DNA from: Niebla homalea
Taxonomy: Eukaryota; Ascomycota; Lecanoromycetes; Lecanorales; Ramalinaceae
DNA: 64,000 bases
Reading direction: 5' to 3'
Assembly: GCA_019925105.1 (NCBI GenBank)
Contig: JAHGAU010000002.1
Location: 2,046,001-2,110,000 of the forward strand
Both the position numbers and the translations under genes were made by a program. The notes below the pieces were generated by a model. That model was not told where the DNA came from, did not search any database, and was given only the letters and a program-made list of their open reading frames with translations. This document shows positions 26,665 to 39,100 of this stretch, piece after piece. Each line of letters begins with the position of its first letter. Position 1 is the stretch's first letter.

Positions 26665-27484
26665 ATGAAGACGACCGCATCTATCGCTGCTGCTGCATCA
26701 CTGCTTCTCTCCTCCGCCTCCCTGTCCCTCGCACAATCATGTACTGTCACCTCAAACACCAAGATCACCTTCTACGGTTGGCCCGACAATGGCCCTCCAC
26801 CAGGTCCAGACAATGCATTTAACTGTGGAAGAGGCTACGGCCCGGACGGGCAACCCATCGCGGGAGGTAAGAAGACCACCGCTCGCAATATTTATAATAT
26901 TATAATCATCATTCATATCATTGACGCCAACGACGCTCTAGGTACCGGCAGCTACGACGACCCCATCTCCCTTGCTACCGCAACGAACAACAACAATCTG
27001 CCGCAGTGCGGAATCGTTTACGTGCCTCAGCTGAGGAAGTACTTCCGGAACGAGGACGACTGCGAGCAATGCAGTAGGTTATGCATACCGATCGAATCCC
27101 TGCCGAGGGAAGCATCAGCTGACCACTATCTTTTCTTTTCAGACGAGGACTGGACCAACAGCAACCAATACCACGTCGATCTTTGGACCGGCTCGAACCA
27201 GCAGGATGACGGCCAAGACCTGACGAATTGCGAGAACAGCCTCGACGGCGGATCAATCATCGTGGTGAATGCACCTAGCGGCTTGCCCACAGACAGTAAG
27301 CCACACTTCCTCATCTCGTACTTCATACTCCTCCTTCTGGACCGTCCATCAGAACATGCCTTTCCAAGATATTAGTAGCTGAGATGCGTGGTATTTAGCC
27401 AAAGCCCTCTACGACGCCAGCAGCGGCTGCAACCAGAACACCTACGACACCAGCGATGCGGGATCTCTCTGCTCTGGCAGTTAG
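26665..27484 (+). CDS. Secreted Cys-containing protein, conserved fungal family
   Basis: Four exons (26665-26866, 26942-27073, 27143-27295, 27399-27484) give 190 residues. An N-terminal signal peptide (about 23 residues, ending near LSLAQ) is followed by CTVTSNTKITFYGWPDN, GGTGSYDDPISLATA, a CGIVYVPQLRKYFRNEDDC segment, HVDLWTGSN and a Cys-containing tail. I recognise this as a common secreted family of filamentous ascomycetes resembling double-psi beta-barrel proteins. I cannot name a biochemical activity. A TATA box sits 100 bp upstream. It could act in wall modification or host interaction, which is inference. Confidence 0.82.
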
Positions 27485-28579
27485 ATGGAACGTGTGGTGT
27501 ACTAGGGTCAAGAACGTAGCCCGATTGTGGAGAGCAAAGGGGTAAGGATGTTTGACTGTGTGGAAAACTTTGGGGACTGAGTGAGTCACGATGGCGTTGT
27601 CAGTCGAAAGGGTTGAGAAATACGATGCGCGGAATAGGAGAATCTATATCGTGGGAACTATTCTGACGTCCATGCCCATCACTGCTTGCTTGTCACTGGC
27701 TGCCAGTCTAAAGGTTCGCTACTCGCCTAGCCATGCGTTGACGCGTCGTAAGGAGCCCTGCAGACTTCCCCTAATACCTTGAGATCGTCTCTGCTTCACA
27801 TAGAGCCCATCCAATTTCCCTGCAAACCATCCATCTCCAAGACCTTTCTTCACCGTAGGTACCCCTTGATGCCTCTCGGTATCTCCACCGTAGGATCTAT
27901 GCTGAGCACCATATCCCGCGAGCAAAATTTCATCCACCACTTCATCTGGTCGATCTTCGAGCCTTGAGGCCTCATGCTGCCTGTGGGATAAGACATGAGC
28001 CACCCGAACCACTATCGTAGATGAGTGACACAGCTACGAATAGATGGTGCCGCGATGAGATCCTCCATATGGGAAGGCAGTGGCGCACAGTCTCGTAAGT
28101 GTAAGCCTGTTTTGGACATTTAGGTGATGGTGCTTTCCGGGGCAAAGACCGTACCAAAGCCCATTGGTGCGAGCCGTCGACTGGAGTACAGAGAATTGTG
28201 ATGGAGGTTCGAACGTCTCTCAGAGGCGATGCCATTCAGTGAGTGCAAACACTGAGGCAGCGGTGGAGCTTTCACAAGCAGACTGTTCTTGAGTCGTTGT
28301 GCTGAGGTTTCGCTTTCGGTGTTCTCTTAAAGACAATATCAAGAGCGGGGGGTTGGGATTGATTTGTGGGGGCTTGCAATAATGATCATCTTTGTGTGCG
28401 GTTCGCAGTGGCAAGCATGTGACTCCTCGAACCCGTTCGACTTGGGAGGGCAGTCTCTACCTAGGAATCATATCACGAAGCCATGAGGCAAAATTGCTAT
28501 TTGTCTAGCTGTGCTGGTATTATGCAAGCTTCAAGTTGCAGCTGCCCAACAGGTATACTCTGTATCAAAGAACTCAAGT
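27485..28579. other. Intergenic, no gene seen
   Basis: This lies between the 3' ends of the secreted gene (+) and the MetE-like gene (-). Short frames on both strands lack recognisable features, and no repeats stand out. Confidence 0.5.
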
Positions 28580-29611
28580 CTATGCAGTCACAGAAGCACA
28601 GATCTCTAAAACACTCTGGAATTCCTCCGGTGATCTTCTTCCCAAGCCACACTCGGTGGCGACTCCTGTGATGTCAGGGTAGACCTGCTGAGCAGCTTCA
28701 AGCCTTTGCTTTGTCCCAGCCTCGTCGTGCGGATGAACCAACCCCAGATATAACTCCGTCCCGTTCAAAAAGAGTTCCTCCATAGGCTCATAGTAAGCGG
28801 CATCCACCCTATCCTTCGGTACTGGCATATGGATATAGGCAACCTTATGACTCAGACCGATCGTCCGGACCAATTGGTTTGCCAAATGGACCATAAGCGC
28901 CGTGTCTGACGGCTCCAGGAAATGGACGTTGCCCTTGTTACCGTAGCAGAGGTGGTACCCAGCCGGACATCAGCATCGACCGCTTTTGCAAGACGACCCA
29001 GTCGGTCAAGAATGCCAGATCTCACGTTTTCAAAGTATGCCTTCCAGTACTTGTCCTGTAGACCGCCGCGCTCATATTCGAGAACGGCGATTTCCATCGG
29101 AATGTCCCATTGGATTACAAGCTCGGATGCCGGAACGTATTCCTGAATGCGTTTGAGGGCCTGGATCATACGCTCTTCGTACAGGGAATCGACATCGGCG
29201 CAGACCGCATTATCCTCGACAAAAAAGCGTATGACGGTTAAAGGGGATGGTTAACGATATTTGAAATCGTACATCCGCCGGTATTTTCCCCGAGCCTTTG
29301 AGCTCCCGAAAGATGGCATATGAGGCAATGGCATCGTCGTCGTATCCAGTCGGGTGGATATCCTCCAGTGTGTACTTCTTCACAGGGCTGTCACCAGCGG
29401 GTGGTCCGCCCCAACGTGGCTGTAAGATCGCAGTGGGGAAGACTGATTTTTGCCATGCAACAAAGGTCTTTCGGGTTCCGGTCTCACCATCAGGGAGCTG
29501 ATCCAAGCGCCCAGCGAGGTTTTGCAGCACGGAAGAGAAGAAGTCCGATGAAGAGCTGAGAGGACTGCTTCCCACGAGAAGAACTTTCGATGGCTTGGGT
29601 AGCGGTGCCAT
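28580..29611 (-). pseudogene. Cobalamin-independent methionine synthase/UROD-like protein, two frameshifts
   Basis: The product resembles the MetE C-terminal-like (UROD/MetE-like TIM barrel) proteins common in ascomycetes, of unproven substrate. Family signs, in order, are LLVGSSPLSS, LPDGETGTRKTFVAWQ, PRWGGPP, RFQISL, VIQWDIPMEI, GYHLCYGN, HMPVPKDR and TECGLGRR. The start is the ATG at 29611 (MAPLPKPSK). The reading frame breaks twice. At the six-A run 29221-29226 (+ strand) one base too many separates RFQISLTIPF from VEDNAVCADV. Near 28963 one G is missing between DADVRLG and YHLCYGN. Both breaks are 1-bp changes in short homopolymers. No splice pair repairs either convincingly. It is either a decaying gene or a local sequence error. 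Confidence 0.75.
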
Positions 29612-30705
29612 TCTCAAGAACATGAGGATGTCTCTGTGGAGCCGTTTTAGACAGAATGAGATGTCAACGAAACAGAACGGATAGTACCTCTCGTCATAAA
29701 CTGACCGTCTGGATGGTGGATGATGTTGCAATAGCTTGACAATTCACTACGACGAAGCAGTTGCAATTTATAGGCGCAAAGAAATGGTAGGGGATCAATA
29801 AGATGAAAACAGGGACGGATCTGCAGCGCCCAAGTCTCGGACTCCGGAATGATACCAAGCTACTGATTTCATGCAGGCTTCCGGCAAACACCTTCTGTTA
29901 CACTCAAACCCCGTCATAATCACCTAAGCTCATCGTGGAAACACATGCGTACCTCAGTGAGGCTGGCCACCCTGCCACCCGAAAGCTTACCAAAGCCAGT
30001 TCAGCAAGGGCCCAATCTCAGACATCGCCCGCTGTTTGAAACAGCCTCAGTACTCCGCCAACTTCCCCTGTTTCGGTCAAGATACACGTGAAGACTCCAA
30101 AGCTTCGATCGCGGTCGGAAGATTGGAGCCAGCTGCACCGAGCCATGGATCCCACAAAACCCTTCACATATGCAAAAGGTAGAGGAAGCATGCAAGCAAC
30201 AATGAGAGACAAATTTGATCACGCGACAATTTCACAGATGCAACCGACGACACCACTAGCAAGCTCCCAGCAAGTGATGATCAAGATGCCTTTCATAGTA
30301 CCTGATATGAGCCATGGAGAATGATGAGCATCACAAAAGAAGGTATACTGAAATGAGGACCGAGGGGACCTCAAGAGTTGTTTTAAAAGCGATTACGCAC
30401 TAGGATGGAACGCCAGCCGATCATCGCTAGTTTGACCGAAGATTCGCCGACTGCAGATATCTCGCTTGCCACCCCGCCCCCGGCAGTCGTCCAACACAAT
30501 TCATTGGTTTCTTTCGGCCTGTTGCTCAATAGCGGCAATGTATTCGATGGATAGATGACACTCTGAGAAAGACAGTCGCTCGTGGAAATGTAAGGGATAT
30601 CTCATCATCTGGAGAATGGAATCGATCACGTCAACTTGTGAAACAACCGGAGGATCAACATGGATCCTGGTGAAGCTGTATCAATAATCACCCGCGGCCC
30701 CTGTC
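29612..30705. promoter_or_regulatory. Divergent intergenic region upstream of TBCD and the MetE-like gene
   Basis: This 1.09-kb region separates divergent starts. No gene, no clear TATA box and no repeat array was recognised. It should hold the promoters of both neighbours. Confidence 0.4.
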
Positions 30706-33700
30706 ATGGCAGAAGCTGATGTGGAGGATGATGTGAAGCTGCAGAGAGGCTCCTCCGGCTTTATCAGGAACATTGATGGCGCCCTGTCCACTCTTTTCCC
30801 GCCTGGTATACCAGCATCGGGTCCTCAGGCTAGCCTGAAGCGGTCTCATCATGATCTTGAACGTGAGATATCTAGAGCGACACGCACTGTATGTAGTGCA
30901 TCTCTACTTGCAATGAAATGCAGCTCATTGGCAATCTGTGAAGATAGATGAATTCCAAGGCTGGCCTCAGCTCCTTGACCCACACTTGGCAGATTTTGTG
31001 TCAATACTTCGATCCGCCCTTGTACAGTTCATTCAGCAACCAGATCAGGTGCGCAATGATCATGATGAGATCAACGCCACATCCCCCTGCTTGCACGCCG
31101 CTTGCAAGATTCTGTATACGCTATGCAAGGTTCGCGGCTACAAAGTTATTATACAACTACTGAGCCAGGAACATGACCACGAGCTATTGGAACCCATCCT
31201 TAAAGCTTTGAAGTATTGGACCGAGTCACTAGATACGAATGACGATGCTACCCGGTCAGATGTCATTGGCTGGGAGGAGAGGTACATTATTCTCCTCTGG
31301 CTTTCGCAACTAATGCTCGCTCCTCATGACTTGGCCTTCATTGCTTCACGTAAATTTGCTTACAGTGCAAATGATCTGATTACCCCGATTTCGCTACGAC
31401 CGGATATACCAGATATTGTCAGGAACCTTCTGATGTTCTCTCATCGATACATCAGCGTCTCAGGAAAAGAGCGAGAGGGCGCAACTCTGCTTCTCACCAG
31501 GCTTGTGCTGCGGCCTGACATGCAACACTTAGGTCTCGATAAGACTGCAATTGATTGGGCTCAGGCGGCCATCCTAAGCTGCACAAGGGGCGGTCAGGAA
31601 ACCGACTACACTCTCGTCGGCATGCTTTCCTTTTCGGCAGGATTTGCGAAAAGGGCCAATGACCAAACATTGACATGGGCCATGCAACCCATTCTGGACT
31701 GCATCCAGGGGCTAATCCAAGACTCCGAAGATCCTCATGCTGACGCAACCATCAAATCAGCCATGGTGAGGAAGCTCTCGATCAAAACCTACAGAACTCT
31801 TGCCGAAACTGCGCTTCGAGTCAAGGCAGCGTCGTCGGATGATCTAGTCAATGAGGCTTTTGATTATTTCTACTCTATGCTGAATGACAAGGACACCACC
31901 GTCAGACTTGCTGCGAGCAAGGCGATAGGCCTCATAACGAAGAAGTTCGACCCCCAGAACAAGTTATATCTTCTGAATTCATTCATCTGGGAGGACTTTG
32001 ATTCATCATTCAATTGGCGACCATTCATGGATGTCCTCTCATCATATCAAGATTCACAGTCACTTAAGAAAGGCGTGCTTGCGATGACTCAGCACGGGGA
32101 TAAGACGACATGGTGGCACGGGACGACAATGACGATTGGACATATGATCTATCAGAGATCGATTCCCATTTCATGGCTTCACAGCAGCGTCATCATCCTT
32201 GCCGCTGCTTTGAGCTACAATCATCTGACCCCGCTCGGCGCAGCTACTGGCTCCAATGTTCGAGATGCTGCTAATTATGGATTCTGGGCTCTTGCTCGCA
32301 AGTACAGTACGAAGGAGCTCCACAGCGTACAGAGTGGAGGAATTACCATCAAAGCAGGATCTCTTGTATTGACCATAGCTACTCAGCTTGTCCAAGCTGC
32401 ATGCTTCGATCTGGTTGGTAATGTCCGAAGAGGTGCTTCGGCAGCTTTACAAGAATTGATTGGGAGGCATTCTGACGCGGTCGATTCTGGTATTGACCTT
32501 GTGCAGATCGTGACGTACGATGCAGTCGCCTCTGATAGAAAAGCCATGATGCAAATCGCTTTGAGAGCTTCTCGGATCAGCCTTGAGCCATATTGGCGGG
32601 CCATCGTAGAGGGCTTGCTCGGATGGAGAGGAACTCAAAGTCATGATGAGAACGTGCGACTTCGAGCTGCTCAGTGCTTAGGCTATATCTCAGTCAACTC
32701 AGATGTGCAGACCGAAGAAATTGTCTTTCTGTTAAATGGTTTGCTGACATCCATGCCTAAAAGCGAGGACGCAAAGCGACACGGCCTTCTCAATGCTGTT
32801 GCATGCGTTGTGAAAAGCTATCACCAGAGGATGCATGAGTATGAAAGCTCAGACATACCAAGAGACATAAAGGACATTCTCTTGGAACACAGCTTCCAAG
32901 TGACCCATCGGATGGATAATCCTCATGGAACAGACGTGTGGCACAGTATAGCTTCGTATACATCGCCAACGCCAAATAAAAAGTACTTCTATCAATCAGC
33001 CTGCACTGCCATTGAGGCCTTCTCTGACGCTGCTCGCTGCCATATGACTTGGCCTATTAGCCAGCCTCGACGATCAGACGATACAGAATCTGGTGGCATT
33101 CGAGACTTGGCGTACACAGCAATGGGGCACTCTGACCCGCAAGTTCAGGCTGCAGCTGCGCAAGCTGGAAGAGCGCTTTTGGCACTTCTTCCAACGGAGT
33201 TGAAAGGCAGGTTTTTGGACACCTGGATCACATCTATCCAGAAGGTGAAGCGTGAGCAAAGAACAACGATACGGCTGTCGGGACTTATACAAGGCTTGGG
33301 AGCTGCCGCTACATTATTTAAAGATTGCAAAATTCCAGACGATGGGCTTAAATACCGAGATCGTATCATCGAGGTTCTGGTGGGTTTGACTTCAGAGGGT
33401 CATCAAACCGAGATCAAATGTGTGGCTTTGAGAAGCATTCGTATGGGGCCTCTGAGCGCTGGTGGTATGAATTAGCATGATCGAAGTCGCTGTGAACGTT
33501 GATTGACACCATATCAGTGTTTGAAATGTCAATTCTCTACGCGGTGCTTGACTGCCTGAACGACTACACAAATGACAGTCGTCTGGGTGACGTTGGCTCC
33601 CAAGTCCGGATGGAAGCGATCTCAACGGCTACGTTCGCCCTGCGTAGGATTTACGCACTTCAGACCACAGCAAATATCCCACTCCGAAACATGTTGATAT

Positions 33701-34649
33701 ACAGAGTCTGCTCGTTAGCGACCGAAAGTCTGGATAAAGTGAGGTTCCGAGCCGCGACCTGCCTTCATGAAAGTTGGAATGTTTTTGCTCTTGCAAAAAT
33801 CACATCGTGCCCGTAAGATGTTCATCTAGCTGTACGAATGCTACTGTTCGGTTTGCTGACTTCCTCTCCCACGCCCAAGTCCTGTGCAGGGAATTATCGA
33901 CACAAGGACAGATGGTTACTTCACCACACTCCTCCGCATCAGCTCATCATGCCCCGAAGGTCGACAAATACTGTCAGGCTACGTGACGTCGGCTGGTGGC
34001 ACTGCTCCGGAATCCCTCGTCGCGACAACACGAGCGGCGCTGAGCAATCATATTGGCGACTCCTATAATGAGTTCTCTGAAGTAGCTCGGACCCTAAACC
34101 ATCTAGTCGGAGCCAAGTCAAGTGACCGTGTCCGTGTTCCAGCCATGGAAGTCTTGGGCTTCATCTACGACCAAGGTCATGAAATTGCACTTCACCAGGC
34201 CGTCTCCCCAAACTTTGCCGACGCAACCGACCCCTTCTCCCATTCCTTCTTACACTCGCTCTTCGCGACTACGACAGGTTTCCACTACCGCTCCACCGAC
34301 GTCCGTAAGCTGGAAGCCGCATTGAACGTCTACGCTGCTCTACTCTATGCTGGGGACGGTAGTGTGAGGAACGCGGTACTGAACAAGCTTTGTAATATGC
34401 TAGGGATCTTGCCAGTTGCGAAGGTATGCTTGTCCCATTCCACGACCGAGACAAACGGGTGAGAAGGGTAAAGCTGACGTCGATGTAATATTGTAGATAC
34501 GGAATCAGATCGCCGATATTCTCTATTTAGAGCTAGGGGAACAGGCAGGAGAGGGCATGTTAACGGTGGATTGGGGCAAGAGCGTAAAAGATGATGGAAT
34601 GAAGAAGGCTGTAGAGGAAGTGAGGAGATCATTTGGTCTGAACACATGA
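30706..34649 (+). CDS. Tubulin-specific chaperone D (tubulin folding cofactor D)
   Basis: Cytosolic HEAT-repeat protein that captures beta-tubulin and assembles the alpha/beta heterodimer with cofactors C and E. Five exons (30706-30888, 30944-33464, 33518-33812, 33880-34423, 34497-34649) give 1231 residues, the expected size. The N-terminal segment FQGWPQLLDPHLADFVS and the run KVRGYKVIIQLLS...WEERYIILLWLSQLMLAPHDL are typical of the family. HEAT-like helices continue throughout (NDKDTTVRLAASKAIGLI, NVRLRAAQCLGYIS, HSDPQVQAAAAQAGRALLA). The conserved LNDYTNDSRLGDVGSQVRMEA block follows the third junction. The C-terminal cofactor region ends ...VRRSFGLNT. Each intron is 53-73 bp with good consensus ends. 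The gene is intact. Confidence 0.93.
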
Positions 34650-36104
34650 TTAGTGAGGTGATTAGCAGGGCAAAAGAAAACATTGGATAAGTCGATGTGA
34701 TTACATTTCTGATGTACAGACATCTCAAGACTCAATTGGCTCACAAACATTCTATCCATGGATCAAGCATTTAAGGGGGAGTGAAGAAAGGCTCTCGAAC
34801 ATCCTCTCATGCCAGCAGAACCCCTCCCATATTCAATCAGCACTTGGGATATATGGCATGTAAATGAAAGCACCGAGAATCATATATTGCGATGGCCCAC
34901 TTGCTGAAGCCACCAACTTTTTTTTTTTTGCGCGACTCTTGAAACGAAACCAAAATGGCATCCGATTACTCACTACCGACGGCATGAATCATTGCTCCCC
35001 AACAAATAAGATCTTAGGATCCCATTCAAAGCATCTCTCCCCCCCCCAACTATTTGTAAAGCAGGACCTAGCTGTTCAAAATCAACAGTCTCAACCAGCC
35101 AACCAGCCAGCCAGCCAACCAACCAACCTAGTACTTCCCATCAGCAGTACACCCCTTACCATCTCCCACGAAACTCAACGCACGCCGCCATGATCCGCCG
35201 CGGCTCCACCACCACCTCCACACTCCACCCTCGTTCACCCTCCGCGAAAGCTGTCCGCGGAACCACCTGCATCCCCCGCCATCGCCCCGCACCGTCCATG
35301 GCGGTTCATGTCGACACAGCACGCGCACCATGTGCATATGTCCTTCTTTCTTCCCAGAAGTGGGGGGGGGGCGTGGCGAGATGACCACCATCGCACTGCA
35401 ATAAGTGCGAATGAGATGGGGTGGGCCTTGCCGTATGGTTGGTTGGTTGCTGCTGTGCGGTCTGGGCTCACGCCGAATGCGTGCGGAGAAATCGAGATTA
35501 TGGGATCGTGGTGGTATGGCGGCACGGTATCGGTCCACGGACCCCGATCAAGGAAATGAAAGTGTGGGGACGTGAAGGAGAGAAGTGCGAGGAACATCCG
35601 AGGTCTCGGGGAAACCTGGTGGTGGCTTACCATAGGTTTTTTCGGTTGACTTTGAGAGTTGGCCATGGTTCTGGGTTGTACTCGTATTAAGATATCTTTG
35701 GACTGTTGTGAACCCACATCATACATTTTTTGGAGACTGCGGTTATTGGGGTCGACATGTCGGCTTTCTTTTGTAAGGGTTGAGTAGGCGGTACTCAGAG
35801 AATGTTTGGAATTGGGTTGTCAGGTTCGAGAGTGAATACTAAGTGAGAGGCAGGAGGCCCGCAACTTTGATTGCTCCTACCAGCATTAGAGAGGGACGGG
35901 TCAAGTACTGAAGGATTTGAGTAATAACAATTGGGACGGCGAAGTCAGTGGGATGGGCAGCGCGGTGGCAAATGTGACCGCTGTACTATATAAGGCCAGG
36001 CGGATTGTGGACCAATCAAGTGCTACTGGCTGCTGCCTGAATGAAGATCATACATTCTTGAACTGGAGTTTCCCCTCGGAGATAGATCTTACCAATAGGG
36101 TTGT
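34650..36104. other. Convergent 3' intergenic region
   Basis: No gene was recognised between TBCD (+) and the Ulp1-like gene (-). It includes a poly-T run near 34918-34930 and CCAG/CCAA repeats at 35093-35129. Frames at 35128-35726 on both strands are compositionally biased and have no recognisable domain. Confidence 0.5.
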
Positions 36105-39100
36105 TCAATAATCCAGATCGTGTCTTCTGTATCTTTCATCATCCCACCTCTTCATCCTCTCCCTATGCGCACGCTCGAAGTCCCCGAAGTCTTCATGGAT
36201 CCGGGCCATCGCTTCATACTCCGGTGTCAAGCGGAGGCTACTGGACTCTTGAGGCGGCGACGGTGCATTGGCATGGGTCAAGGGGGTGTCGTTCATGGTG
36301 TAGCGGAGGTCCGTGGTGTCGTATGGACTATCCTTGGGAAAGCTGGTACGATGATCGTTCGCTTGGTCAGGAGGGATAATCGAATGGATCGATGCAGCGC
36401 TGGATGACCTGGGTGAGGCGCCTTGGATGGAGGCGTTAGAGATATACCCTGAACTTTGGGTTCTGCGGGGGCTATCTTCCTCATCAGGTGTTGTCAAGGG
36501 CCCAGCTTTGATCGCGGCTCTGTGGAAGGAGGTTATGCTTGCGTTGCTATCGTTGTCTTGCGGGTCATTACCGTTTGTCTGCGAAACGTCATCGAGCATT
36601 TCCACATCGTCAATCGGACCGCAGGGCTGGTCGGAGCCTTGGGAGTCATGATCGCTTTCTTCCACATCAGAATCATTCAAGCATCCAGTCTCGATTGCAT
36701 CTTTGAAGAACATGTCCGTTGCACTCTCATTATGCTGATTGGGGACGTTGGTCGTAGAGACGTCGTTGGGCACTTCGCCACTCTTCTCAATAGCGAGGGA
36801 TGGCATCTTGTGAGTTTGATGGCTAGATTGTTGGACCGTGGGCTTCGCTGCATGATCAACGTTATCATCGTCCTCGTTGCCGTCGTTCATACTATCATTC
36901 CCATCTTTCGAGTCGCGAGCGGCACCATTTGAGTGGCTGGAACCATTTTTTGGATTATTGTCTTCCTCCTTGTCATTCTTGTCCTCATCCTCTTCATCAT
37001 CTTCCTGGCAGTCTTCCATGAGATCGTCCTCTTGCACAAGCTCATCAGCTTGCCCATTTGTGGGTGATTCGTCCAACCATTTTTCCGCGTCCTCCACATC
37101 TCCGTACATCGTTCCATTCTTGACAGCCATAGCCTGCTCAGCTCGCCATATTGGTCGTCGAGCTCTTTCAGCAAGGCGTTCAACATCAACGGCTGTGTAT
37201 TTTTTCGACTGAAAGCGTGAACCAAGCCGATCAATTTGGCCTTGACGCTGACCGATACGCTGAAAAGTATCCAAGCACAAGGGAATTGTCCGGACTGCCG
37301 TTACACGATGTTGAGGGAGACGGGAGGCATCTGTAGAGTCAGCCAAGCCCCAGACATTAACAAAGGCCTGGATAGTGGATGCATGAAGCCGTCCAGCAAG
37401 AGCATGATTAATAAGAGCGCGGCCTTGTTGGAGGAACAGGTCTGATGTTTGGAAACCGCTATCAGGCGAGCTGCCGATGCGAAGGTGGAGACGCAAGAGA
37501 AGCATCCAAGCATTGGAAATGGTGAGTAATCCGCTAGAGCCAGGACGAGACGACTGGGGCACTAATAGATGCGAATGTCTGATGGTAGGCCAAGGTCTGG
37601 TTGCGCCTTTATCACCGATCATCAACCACTTAGCGTTCTTCACGAAGACTTCGGCTTGCTGCTGGCTGGTGGTTTGAGAGGCGGGAGTAATGAGACTGTT
37701 GTAATGCTCGATAAGGACGTCATCGTCACCATCGAATGTGGCTACGCACAGCATGTGATGCTGCAAGCCAGTCATGTCGCCTTGTGCAGGCGTAGTAAGT
37801 GATAGAGGGAAGAGCAAGCGTCTTGTGCATCCCACGGCCCCATTCTCAGTACCGATGGGGAGGCTGAAGATAGGGATACTACGGCTGCTGCGAGGCTCGC
37901 AACCTTGTTCGTGGCCTATTAAGGCTCGCCAAAGGGAGGTCAAGGACATCAAAACATCCTGCTCGGTCAAATCGGCGAGCTTGGTTATCTGAGCGCAGTT
38001 GTTGGATGTTGATCCAGTCTCGTTATCCTTACACTTCCCAAGGTCAGCCAAAAGCTTTTGTTTCCACGGTGTCTTGTTAAGGATCTTTGATGGAAGCGTT
38101 GACGAAGAAACAGAAATTTGAGGACATTTACCTTGCGATTGAGGGTCAATATCCTTGTTGTTGACAGCAGCTGTTTTTTTTGATCCAGGTTGGTCGATCG
38201 AGGCTCCATGTGCCAATGTCGTATCCTCGGACGATCCTGACGTTGCTGAAGGCGGAATGTCTTGATTCTGACCAGCTTCGCTGCATTCTCCTTCTTTGTC
38301 CCCTTGATCAGAATGGACTTCGTCAATGGATAACTCACCGTCAAATAACTCATCATACGGTTCATCCTCGTCCACTTTCTCACCTTCACCTTCATCAGTA
38401 CCCTCCGCTCCACCACCATCTCCACCTTCGTTGCCATGGTCGCTTCCAGCTCCAAAGTCTCCAATATCTCCGCCCGATGCATCCCCACCATCACCTGGAT
38501 GGCTGCCTTCGCTTGGATGGACGTCATCACCTGGATGTTTGTCATGACCTGAATCGCCGTCATCGCTGCCGTTAAGGCGTAACCCACGAATGATACCCTC
38601 GTACAATCTGTAGAAGGCGTCGGCCATCACGTAGCTTTGCAGGCCGTTCTCAGTCAATTCCGCTCCTGGCATCTTTCTGGCTGTTTGTCGATACCAATGG
38701 CTGACACTCTCAGAGCTGGCCAAGCCAGTGTATTGCATGAAGGCTACGATCGTTTGTGCGTTAACCTTCCCTCGGACTGCGTAGTTTACTAATTCTTGCG
38801 CAGATTCGTCGAACATGATGGTGTCGTATCTTTTCTTGTCAAGCCTGACGTCAATGTTGAGCATGACGGCCCAAGCATTGAAGATCACATGGTAACCACA
38901 TGTTGGGGTTATTTGCTGTTGTACATTGATCCATGCTTCGTTTGATGCGTCGCCAAAAATTGGCCAATGGTTGCCGAGCCACGCTGAGTTTCTAACAATA
39001 TTTCTTGCTGCTTGGCGAATAATATCCTTGCGACAAGTACCTTCCCTGCTGTCGTAGAATTCCATTCGTATGGGACTTGCAAATGACCTTCTTCGGGCCA

